64,000 bases of DNA from Candidatus Melainabacteria bacterium (GTDB lineage Bacteria; Cyanobacteriota; Vampirovibrionia; Obscuribacterales; Obscuribacteraceae): the NCBI GenBank assembly GCA_003242885.1, contig QKMZ01000006.1, positions 248,001 through 312,000 of the forward strand, in the 5' to 3' direction. The position numbers and the translations under genes are program-made. The notes beneath the pieces are model-generated. The model had not been told where the DNA came from, did not search any database, and saw nothing but the letters and a program-made list of their open reading frames with translations. Below, piece by piece: positions 52,035 to 59,251 of this stretch; positions within the stretch are counted from its first letter, which is position 1; every line of letters begins with the position of its first letter.

Positions 52035-52104
52035 ATCCGAAAAATGGGTATACGAAGATGCTCTGTTCATGCGCTTCTTCACAAGTGGTATTTTTCGGAT
52101 TTTC
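52035..52104 (+). ncRNA. candidate small RNA, about 70 nt
   Basis: ATCCGAAAAAT (52035-52045) and ATTTTTCGGAT (52090-52100) pair perfectly over 11 bp, enclosing an inner GAAG/CTTC hairpin. The 5' arm begins seven bases after a perfect TATAAT, exactly where transcription should start, and the 3' arm ends in TTTT (52100-52103). No known RNA family is recognised; a 31-codon frame from 52044 has no ribosome site. Confidence 0.4.
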
Positions 52105-52196
52105 GCCGTGGACTGCGCCGGTTTCTGAGTTTCTGCTAAAGAATGAACGCCGAAAACCGGACCGCGTTAATGTTTCGCGCACCTAGAGCGAATCGC

Positions 52197-53162
52197 CTAA
52201 TACACATAAGGAACGATTTTCCAGCGTGCTTTGGAGATATCCAGCTGTTCACCATCGCCGGCGAACATCGCGGCAGACGACCTTCCATTCAAATACCACT
52301 TCATTCCCACAACAATTCCAGGCAAGCTCAAGAGCGGCATCCAGACGTTTTCCACAAGAGAAATGCCACCAATAATGAGCAGCCACGCAGAAAGCTCCGG
52401 ATATTGAACAAGCGGCGGAGCAATTACTTTGCCTGATTTCGATTCACCAGGGGGGTGGCTATCGCTCTCTGGCTGCGGCGTTTCCGGCGAATCTTCGCTT
52501 GTTATATCGTTAGACTCTGTCTCTTTGTCGTTTGTTTTATCGATGGTCTTTTGGTGAACCTTGCCGTTTCCATTGCCATTCCCGTTGCCGTTCCCGCCGC
52601 CGTTGCCGGAGCCATTGCCGCTACGTGCTTGGGTTGCCTCGACTACCTTTTCGTTGGCTGCGTCCGGTTTGTAAATGAGGCTTAGTCCGAGAAGCAAGCC
52701 ACCCCCGATGAAGACGAGGAGTCCAAGCGTAGAGACGACCAATTCCGTTTCGCTTGAACCTGCAATTCTCGTTGCCGATATTCGCTTGCATAGTACCGCT
52801 GCTGCCGTGTTGAGTAAGACGGTAGTCTGCAAAAGCAAGAATGCCTGGTGACTCACTATTGTTCTTTTGACCAGTCCCAGAGCCTCTTTCCAATTGCTCG
52901 GCAGCGTTGTTTTTTCCTTGATGGTCGAGGGGAAATGCGCTGCTGTTTTGTGCGCAGCTCCTGCAGTAATGGCGCCGAACACGACTGCCAGATTGATCAA
53001 TATGCGTTCGTCCCAGGTGAGCACATTTATGTTTTGCAGGGCGCCTCTCGTCATGGCAATCATGGGAAGCGCAACTGTCAGTGCGGCGCAAACGAGCCCG
53101 CCAAGAATGCTTCGCCAATATTTGGCATCATCTATGAATACAAACTTCAATTTTAGTTCCAC
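52197..53162 (-). CDS. hypothetical membrane protein with Gly-Asn linker
   Basis: A 321-residue protein from GTG 53162. Hydrophobic helices near residues 17-38, 52-70, 102-125, 140-163 and 262-295. Between the fourth and fifth lies a cytoplasmic or periplasmic low-complexity stretch: GNGSGNGGGNGNGNGNGNGK at about 183-202, then an acidic Ser/Pro/Glu-rich segment of 45 residues. The Gly-Asn part is encoded by an imperfect 6-base repeat and probably varies in length between strains. I do not recognise the family. The start has no clear ribosome site. It lies 46 bases downstream of ruvA on the same strand. Confidence 0.72.
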   Translation of the reverse strand: MELKLKFVFIDDAKYWRSILGGLVCAALTVALPMIAMTRGALQNINVLTWDERILINLAVVFGAITAGAAHKTAAHFPSTIKEKTTLPSNWKEALGLVKRTIVSHQAFLLLQTTVLLNTAAAVLCKRISATRIAGSSETELVVSTLGLLVFIGGGLLLGLSLIYKPDAANEKVVEATQARSGNGSGNGGGNGNGNGNGNGKVHQKTIDKTNDKETESNDITSEDSPETPQPESDSHPPGESKSGKVIAPPLVQYPELSAWLLIIGGISLVENVWMPLLSLPGIVVGMKWYLNGRSSAAMFAGDGEQLDISKARWKIVPYVY

Positions 53163-53208
53163 AGTTGCGCACTAAGTACAGGCTAGCAGCTCAGGGCCCA
53201 ACCGCGCG

Positions 53209-53838
53209 CTATGTCAATTGATGCGAACCCAAAAGCTTGAGGCTGAAGCGGACCAGCTCTTCTACATCGTCGATGGCGGCTTCTTCTCTTGCTTTCTTTA
53301 GCGTCATGTTGATTTCGGTAGGTGTGTAACCAAGCCCTTCCAGGATAGCTTCCACTTCTTCTTCGACTCGCGAAGCTGCCTTGTCGTCGCTGCTGGCGCC
53401 GATTCCCTTGCGGCTGACCCATTCGTCAATCTTGGATTTCAATTCCAAAATGATACGCTGAGCTACTTTTGCTCCTACTCCGGGCGCTTGGCTGATGAGC
53501 TTTTGATTCTCGGAAAGCACCGCATCAACGAGTTGCTGAACGCCAAGAGTGCCAACGACAGCCAGTGCAAGCTTCGGTCCGATGCCCGAAACGGTCTGGA
53601 GAATTGCAAATAGTTCGCGCTCATCCTGGCTGCCGAAGCCGAAGAGCGTCCATTCGGTCTCACGAATAATTAGTGAAACGGGCATCATCGTCTTCTCTCC
53701 GACGGCGCCTTGCGTGAGCAGCGTGCGCTTGGAGACAATCACTTCAAAACCAATGCCGCCGACATCCAGAACCATTCGGTCTGCTTGTCCGCTCGTCAGT
53801 TCTTTTTCTCGAATTTCGCCCTTAAGATAGGCAAGCAT
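53209..53838 (-). CDS. ruvA: Holliday junction branch migration protein RuvA
   Basis: A 209-residue protein that grips four-way junctions and loads the RuvB motor during recombination. N-terminal OB fold MLAYLKGEIREKE to VSLIIRETEWTLFGF; tandem helix-hairpin-helix motifs LQTVSGIGPKLALAVVGTL and LISQAPGVGAKVAQRIILEL; C-terminal domain III EAILEGLGYTPTEINMTLKK that binds RuvB. Length is typical. ATG 53838. ruvB and ruvC are not in the window. tRNA-Pro lies 45 bases upstream on the same strand. Confidence 0.96.
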   Translation of the reverse strand: MLAYLKGEIREKELTSGQADRMVLDVGGIGFEVIVSKRTLLTQGAVGEKTMMPVSLIIRETEWTLFGFGSQDERELFAILQTVSGIGPKLALAVVGTLGVQQLVDAVLSENQKLISQAPGVGAKVAQRIILELKSKIDEWVSRKGIGASSDDKAASRVEEEVEAILEGLGYTPTEINMTLKKAREEAAIDDVEELVRFSLKLLGSHQLT

Positions 53839-53883
53839 GCGACTTGTATTGCCTTTTTTCGAATCTTGAGGGTAAGAAGGAAA

Positions 53884-53957
53884 TCGGGGCGAGAGGATTT
53901 GAACCTCCGGCCTTCCGCACCCGAAACGGACACGCTACCAAGCTGCGCTACGCCCCG
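53884..53957 (-). tRNA. tRNA-Pro (anticodon CGG)
   Basis: Acceptor stem CGGGGCG (53957-53951) pairs with CGCCCCG (53891-53885), discriminator A at 53884. D arm GCGCAGCTTGGTAGCGT, anticodon arm TCCGT-TTCGGGT-GCGGA with CGG in positions 34-36, and T arm GGAGG-TTCAAAT-CCTCT are all present. The CCA end is not encoded (TTT follows). Confidence 0.96.
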
Positions 53958-54078
53958 ATATGGGTTTGATTCTAGCACACCATAAATATGAGACCCTCAG
54001 GTCAAGACGTCATCTTAACGAGATTTACGAAGCGCTCTAATGTTCCAAAATGCCCACAGGGACAGCTTTGCTGAGATT

Positions 54079-54993
54079 TTACTGAGCCATTAATGTAACG
54101 TTGCCGCCGCCATTGTGCCCTTGTTGCAGAGCGGCACGCGCGTGAGCCATAAGGACCTTGCCATCCTCGTCCATCTTATCGCCCCACTGGCAAATGCCAA
54201 CGCTGACGGTGATGTTCAATTCCATGCTGTTGGCATCGAAAGCTGTATCTTGAATCTTCGTGCGCAAGCGCTCGGCTACTTCAATGGCGCCAGTTGAATT
54301 GGTGCAGGTCAAAACAATGGTGAATTCGAATTCGGCGGTGCGTACAACAATGTCCGAGTCGCGCATTTGCTGATCGATCATCTTCGCTAATTTATTGATT
54401 ACCGCGTCGCATTCTTCTTTGCTGACTGCGCGGCTCAATTCTTTGTACTTGTCGACTTCGACCACGACAATGCTGAGCGGCACTTTGTATCGCTTTGCTT
54501 GGCGAATGCCGGTCTTCAAAAACTCATTAAGGTAACGAGCTGTTTTCAGCTCGGTGAGCGGATCTGTAAGCGACAGCTCTCTCAACTGTTGCTCTTTGAT
54601 TCTGAGTTCATCACGTAGAGCCTTTTCGCGCAAAACCGATTTGACTCGGCTCAATAATTCTTGCGGCTCGAATGGTTTGAAAAGCACGTCTTCCATATCG
54701 GTCGGCGTTTTCAAATCTTGCAAAGTCTGGTCTCTTGAACCAAGAAAGATTATCGGAATGTTCGCCGTGCGTTCGTCTGCACGCAGCCGATTGAAAACTT
54801 CAACACCGCCAATGAGCGGCATGTGCAAGTCGAGCACGATGATATCGGGCAACTTGACCTTGCAAGCGGCTATCGCTTTGAAACCGTCGTTTGCTGAAGC
54901 CACCTGATATCCGGCTTTCTTCAACAAATCAGTCAGAGCAATGGTATGGGCTTGCTCGTCGTCCACTACCAGTATGTTGGGGCTTTCCTTCAC
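54079..54993 (-). CDS. response regulator with degenerate GGDEF domain
   Basis: A 304-residue protein from GTG 54993. Receiver domain, residues 1-120: ILVVDDEQAH, phospho-acceptor Asp in IIVLDLHMPLIGG (about residue 55), and LFKPFEPQEL. A coiled-coil helix (RDELRIKEQQLRELSLTDPL) links to a GGDEF fold (residues 140-300: DPLTELKTARYLNEFLKTG, IVVVEVDKYKELSRAVS). The catalytic GGDEF loop reads RTAEFEFTIVL, so both glycines and the acidic pair are lost, and the metal site residue in VEVDKYK is altered. Cyclic-di-GMP synthesis is unlikely; it may bind nucleotide or act by phosphorylation-driven dimerisation. A stand-alone gene with 172 bases upstream. Confidence 0.87.
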   Translation of the reverse strand: MKESPNILVVDDEQAHTIALTDLLKKAGYQVASANDGFKAIAACKVKLPDIIVLDLHMPLIGGVEVFNRLRADERTANIPIIFLGSRDQTLQDLKTPTDMEDVLFKPFEPQELLSRVKSVLREKALRDELRIKEQQLRELSLTDPLTELKTARYLNEFLKTGIRQAKRYKVPLSIVVVEVDKYKELSRAVSKEECDAVINKLAKMIDQQMRDSDIVVRTAEFEFTIVLTCTNSTGAIEVAERLRTKIQDTAFDANSMELNITVSVGICQWGDKMDEDGKVLMAHARAALQQGHNGGGNVTLMAQ

Positions 54994-55165
54994 GATATCT
55001 CTTTTTCTAATAACACCTAACCCTGATGATACCCGCTATTAAGGCATTTTTCACATCTGATTATCTGCCGTTTCTCATTGCGCTCATTCACTTTTCAAGT
55101 CGAAAGCCCCGGTCTGAAATCAATGGTATTTGAAATTTGACTGGCTTTTGGGTTTTGCCGTCCTT

Positions 55166-55531
55166 CTAAGGTGATTCATGCAAAGTCGTGAAAGCAATTG
55201 TCGGCATTGGCATCGCTTGAATGTCTTCACTTTCGATCATATACAGCGACTGTCTGATTATCTCCAGGTAGGGCAAAACATTGATCGCCAACGTGTTCTG
55301 CTCGACACTCTCGGCGCGCGTGACCGCTCGAGTCAGCAGTTTTTTTGCACCGACTTTATTGCCCCTTCCAAAATGGTAGTACGCGACTGCGGCTTGAATG
55401 ATCGACTGGACGAGTTCTTTCTCATCACCAGAAAGTGTATTCCAGTAGACTTCGAGTGTTTCGTGAGCTTCGAAGAATTCGCGCGCGTTGAATTCTTCTA
55501 TTCCTTTTACTAAAAGTGGATGGTGAATCAT
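55166..55531 (-). CDS. DUF309-family protein
   Basis: A 121-residue protein of the DUF309 helical-bundle type: GIEEFNAREFFEAHETLEVY at the N-terminus, then VQSIIQAAVAYYHFGRGNKV and AKKLLTRAVTRAESV. The family is widespread in cyanobacteria and Bacillota but has no known activity; the paired His and Glu residues (FFEAHE) suggest metal or small-ligand binding. ATG 55531 follows the HyuA-like stop by 27 bases on the same strand, so it may be the last gene of that operon. Confidence 0.88.
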   Translation of the reverse strand: MIHHPLLVKGIEEFNAREFFEAHETLEVYWNTLSGDEKELVQSIIQAAVAYYHFGRGNKVGAKKLLTRAVTRAESVEQNTLAINVLPYLEIIRQSLYMIESEDIQAMPMPTIAFTTLHESP

Positions 55532-55558
55532 TCGAATACTATTTGAATCGCTTGTGAA

Positions 55559-57757
55559 TCATCGATCTATGCTAGCGATTGTCACTACTTTCGCGTCTGC
55601 AGGCAGCTTTTCGACTTCGGGCGCAGACAACGTCGTGACCTGAGACGCATCCATTAATCCGGAAAGATCCACGAGCTTGGGGCCAGCCAGCAAGAAAATT
55701 GACGGTATCACTTTGCCGGCGTCTCCCCATTGAGAATGCGCTTCGACGAGTTGGTTTATCGCACGGACAGACTCGGATGGAGTGCTAACGAGACAATCAC
55801 CGTCTCTGATTTGCAAGCGAATATTACCGGAGCGATCAACGACGCGAATCGGGTTGATTTCGCTTTGGAGCAATCCAAAAAACTTTTTGGCAGTAGCTTT
55901 GCCGCTGTATACAGAGAAGTGGTCTGTCCCCGCTTTCATTGTAACCGTAGAGGTCTGCGCGTGCATCGATTCGGCCGCTAATTGCAATTTCTCTTCGTCG
56001 GTCAAATCGTGCTTTAGTTTGTCCGTGTCGGTTACGCTCGTTGCACCGACTGCGGTGGCGCGAATGATATTTGCGCGTGAGTCGATTTCAACATGTACTT
56101 CAATTGATGCTGGGTCTGCACCCATTTTGAGAACAGCCGTTTGAGCCTCATCACGCAGTCTCAAAATATCGTCGTTGGTTGGATTGACCACTTGCCGCTC
56201 GACTGTTTCTCTAATTAGCGCCAATGCCACGCCTATAGCTGAAACAACATCAGAGTGTTGCGACAACTTGTGGGGAAGGTTCATCTTCTTGGCGAGAAAC
56301 GGCACAATAGCCGCTGCTCCGCCCCCTCCACCAACTAGAGTGACCATAGAATGATCGAGTTTATTGTCTTTAATCAGCGCTTGCACAACGGCTTCATTCT
56401 TTGCAGATGCAAGAGTGAGCATATCGGTGGCAATTTTCTTTGGATCAGTTGAAAGCTCTTTGCCGAGGCTTTCGAATGCCGCAGAGATTGCTTCGTGGTT
56501 GCCTTTTGCGCAGTCATCGTCGGGGACCAAACCTAGATAATTGGAAGCGCATGTTGGTGTTAGCGTATAGCGAGCTTGAGTTTCATCGCTTCCTTCCGAT
56601 TCTGAAAGTTCCAAATAATCTTTTGGATCTCCTTCGAATGGCTGAATCAACCTTGATTTTAGACTGATCGGCTTCTCCGCAAATGCTACGTATTTCAATC
56701 CGGCGATGTGTGCACTGCGTGGACCAATGTCGATAACTTCTCCTGGGTTTCCACTTTTGATTCTCGGCATCGAACCGCCTGCAACGCCGACAGTTCGCAC
56801 GTCGAGCGTGTTGGTATAAATCCGGTGACCGCCGATCTCGCCTGGCTTGATGCGCGCCTTTCCATTGACTATCGCAGATATGTCTGTACTGGTTCCGCCA
56901 ACTTCAAGGAAGATGCCGTCTGAGATGTGCAAATACATCATGGCTGCTGCAACGCCTGCCGCTGGACCGGACAACATCGTCAAAATAGGTCTTTCGCGCA
57001 TTGCCGAGATGTCCATGACGCCGCCGTCCGAGCGCATGATCATCAGGGGTGCTTTTATTCCCGCTCCGCGAACACTGCTTTCTGTCATATTGGCGCTTTC
57101 GAGCATGCGTGGAAGCATCGAAGCGTTGATGACCGCTGTTCGCGTGCGTACTTTCAAGCCATACAACTGGCTTACTTCTGATCCGCATGTGGCAAGAATT
57201 CCCTTGCTCCTGGCGAGTTCTACTACCTTTCGTTCGTTGTCTCCATTGTCTACGGCAAACGCTTCACTGACCGCAATTGCACCGGCGCCTTGTTTCACCA
57301 AATCGTCTAAAACAGCTATGACAGCCTCTTCTTTCAACGGCTGCGATGTGTCTATAAATCGATGATGCGTCTTCAAAAACTTGCCTGGTGCCAATTCTAT
57401 TTTCCCGACCTGGGTCGAAATGTTTGCCATGAAAGCATTGACGCCGCTGCCCATGCCGACAATACCGACAGTTGCTACGTCGCCTTCCAGCAGCGCGTTA
57501 GTGGCTTGCGTAGTCGAATGAGCGATGAAAGTTACTCGCTCTGGTTCAATCTTCGCTTTGTCTAAAAGCAATTGCAGTGCATCGATAATTCCCCTTGCTA
57601 CACCCTCTTTGGCTGTATGCGTCGTGTGCACTTTGACTTTCTCGAGCATCTCGAGTGTTTCGGCATCAAGGACAACCGCATGCGTGAAAGTGCCGCCTAC
57701 ATCGATGCCGACGCGGACTTTTGAGTTGGATTTTCCCTCAGGCTTCTGTTTCATCAT
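55559..57757 (-). CDS. hydantoinase/oxoprolinase-family protein (HyuA type)
   Basis: A 732-residue protein of the HyuA / acetone-carboxylase-beta superfamily, which uses ATP to open hydantoins, 5-oxoproline or to activate ketones. The N-terminal domain begins VRVGIDVGGTFTHAVVLD, an actin-like ATP fold; IAHSTTQATNALLEGDVATV follows; EVGGTSTDISAIVNGKARI and LVGGGGGAAAIVPFLAKKM mark the catalytic half. ATG 57757 (or 57754) has AGGCGG just upstream. No HyuB partner is in the window, although most family members need one; instead a permease gene ends seven bases upstream. The substrate is unknown, but the pair suggests uptake and ATP-driven ring opening of one compound. Confidence 0.88.
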   Translation of the reverse strand: MMKQKPEGKSNSKVRVGIDVGGTFTHAVVLDAETLEMLEKVKVHTTHTAKEGVARGIIDALQLLLDKAKIEPERVTFIAHSTTQATNALLEGDVATVGIVGMGSGVNAFMANISTQVGKIELAPGKFLKTHHRFIDTSQPLKEEAVIAVLDDLVKQGAGAIAVSEAFAVDNGDNERKVVELARSKGILATCGSEVSQLYGLKVRTRTAVINASMLPRMLESANMTESSVRGAGIKAPLMIMRSDGGVMDISAMRERPILTMLSGPAAGVAAAMMYLHISDGIFLEVGGTSTDISAIVNGKARIKPGEIGGHRIYTNTLDVRTVGVAGGSMPRIKSGNPGEVIDIGPRSAHIAGLKYVAFAEKPISLKSRLIQPFEGDPKDYLELSESEGSDETQARYTLTPTCASNYLGLVPDDDCAKGNHEAISAAFESLGKELSTDPKKIATDMLTLASAKNEAVVQALIKDNKLDHSMVTLVGGGGGAAAIVPFLAKKMNLPHKLSQHSDVVSAIGVALALIRETVERQVVNPTNDDILRLRDEAQTAVLKMGADPASIEVHVEIDSRANIIRATAVGATSVTDTDKLKHDLTDEEKLQLAAESMHAQTSTVTMKAGTDHFSVYSGKATAKKFFGLLQSEINPIRVVDRSGNIRLQIRDGDCLVSTPSESVRAINQLVEAHSQWGDAGKVIPSIFLLAGPKLVDLSGLMDASQVTTLSAPEVEKLPADAKVVTIASIDR

Positions 57758-57764
57758 TCGCCGC

Positions 57765-59189
57765 CTAACTGATTGGGACAAACTTGAATGCAACAGCCAG
57801 ACAAAGTCCAGCTATGGTCGCCAGCCAGGCGTATGGTGCTGTTTTTTTCAAAAGTGTCTGAGTATCTGTGCCAAGATAAGTCGCAATCCAAATGTTGTGT
57901 GTGTTGGTTGGATCGCAAATTCCCTGAATTTGTCCGACGGACATGAGCATTCCCATAATCGCGCTTGATGCAAGACTAGTCGACTTCTGAATCAGAGCGA
58001 CTAAGCCGCTGCCCATTCCCCACAGGCTGAGCGGACCACGATAGAGTGCAAGCGGTGCGGCCAGTGTGAATATGATTACGTAGGGTATCGCTGTCGTCGG
58101 TACAACCTGCTTTACGATTGGTTCTATCGCGCTCGCGATATTGGGGTGGCGCACAGCAGTGATTAGCATGCCGATGCCTACCATCAGCACTACTGCAGGT
58201 ATTACTGAGCTGATACCGTCGATGATCGAGCGAGTTAGCACAGTGATTGAGTCGCGCTTCCATGTAGTCAGTACACCGTATGTGATACCGGCAATAAAGG
58301 CTGGAATGAAATCCCAGTGGCAGACAAGAACAAGAATTAGTGGCGTTATCGGAGTAAACAGAGCCAGACCGGAAATGCCTTCTGTTTTTCGAATATGCCT
58401 TGTCACCGCAAGAATGATCAAACCAACAAAGATTGCCGATACTATTGATGAAGCAACGGGCTCTGCTGCTGTTGCCGCTTTTGCTGCCGGGGCGGCAGCC
58501 CTTTGCGACAAAATGGGGAAGGCGAAAAACTCGATTGCCAGTGCAAGAGCGAGGTATTTCAAGTTACGCCAATTTCTCAGCTCGACCACGAGGAAGGTCA
58601 CCACAATCAATGCAATGATGGCTGCAAACGGCACTACAAAGCTGATAATCGAACTTGGATCCAGGTGAAGGACATCAATGTAGAGCGCCCATCCTGCGAT
58701 GTTGAACATTCCTCCCAGGCTGATGCCGAAAAGAAAGAGAGCGCCGGCTGTCACACTGGAAATGCTCAGTGAGAGCAATGCTGGCAGCACGATAGTCCCG
58801 ACCATGATGACGGCACCCAGTCCACCTAGGGTCGAAAAGAGAAGGGCGGTGACAAGTGTCATTACCAGGCCAAGAACGAATTGATTGTCGCCCGAGAATT
58901 CAGCCACCCAGCGAATCAGTGACTTTGCGATACCTTGCTTGTTCATCAAGTCTGCAAGCACAGCACCGAACATTGTCGTTGTGTATGCAGCGTGCATCTT
59001 TACGGCGCCCTGGTTGATAACGTCGGAGAGAATCTCCTTCTCAGGGATACCGGAGAGTATTGCCATCAAGATTGCCATCACCGGTAAAGCCAAAAGCGCA
59101 GATATGCGACGGCTATACATCAGCATCGCCATGACCGCAAAGACGGCAAGACAGGCGATTCCAACTAACGCGTGATTTGATTCCGGCAC
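57765..59189 (-). CDS. 12-helix permease, ion-transporter superfamily (GntP/DcuC-like)
   Basis: A 474-residue inner-membrane protein with about 11-12 hydrophobic helices. Two symmetric halves are visible: residues 5-210 (ALLALPVMAILMAILSGIP, LGGLGAVIMVGTIVLPALLS, SLGGMFNIAGWALYI) and 250-474 (PITPLILVLVCHWDFIPAFI, RGPLSLWGMGSGLVALIQ, ICDPTNTHNIWIATYLG). The layout and the re-entrant Gly/Thr-rich stretches fit transporters of organic anions or gluconate-type acids. It is the first gene of a unit with the HyuA-like enzyme, so its substrate may be that enzyme's. GTG 59189 has no clear ribosome site; the true start is uncertain. Confidence 0.82.
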   Translation of the reverse strand: MPESNHALVGIACLAVFAVMAMLMYSRRISALLALPVMAILMAILSGIPEKEILSDVINQGAVKMHAAYTTTMFGAVLADLMNKQGIAKSLIRWVAEFSGDNQFVLGLVMTLVTALLFSTLGGLGAVIMVGTIVLPALLSLSISSVTAGALFLFGISLGGMFNIAGWALYIDVLHLDPSSIISFVVPFAAIIALIVVTFLVVELRNWRNLKYLALALAIEFFAFPILSQRAAAPAAKAATAAEPVASSIVSAIFVGLIILAVTRHIRKTEGISGLALFTPITPLILVLVCHWDFIPAFIAGITYGVLTTWKRDSITVLTRSIIDGISSVIPAVVLMVGIGMLITAVRHPNIASAIEPIVKQVVPTTAIPYVIIFTLAAPLALYRGPLSLWGMGSGLVALIQKSTSLASSAIMGMLMSVGQIQGICDPTNTHNIWIATYLGTDTQTLLKKTAPYAWLATIAGLCLAVAFKFVPIS

Positions 59190-59251
59190 AGAAAAATTCG
59201 ATAACTACATGCGTAATGATCTTCTGTTTAAAACATCTGTGTCAAGTAGAT

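Larger units (their letters stand above)
51770..52196. other. 427-bp region with a strong promoter and RNA candidate
   Basis: No protein gene is convincing. It contains the promoter for the 73-aa gene and, on the plus strand, consensus promoter boxes at 52002-52028 leading into the stem-loop at 52035-52100 described separately. A second complementary pair, CCGGTTT (52118-52124) and AAACCGG (52154-52160), follows. Confidence 0.5.

Noticed and set aside
53209..53838. ruvABC-type recombination operon
   Set aside because: Only ruvA is present; neighbours are a membrane protein and a tRNA.
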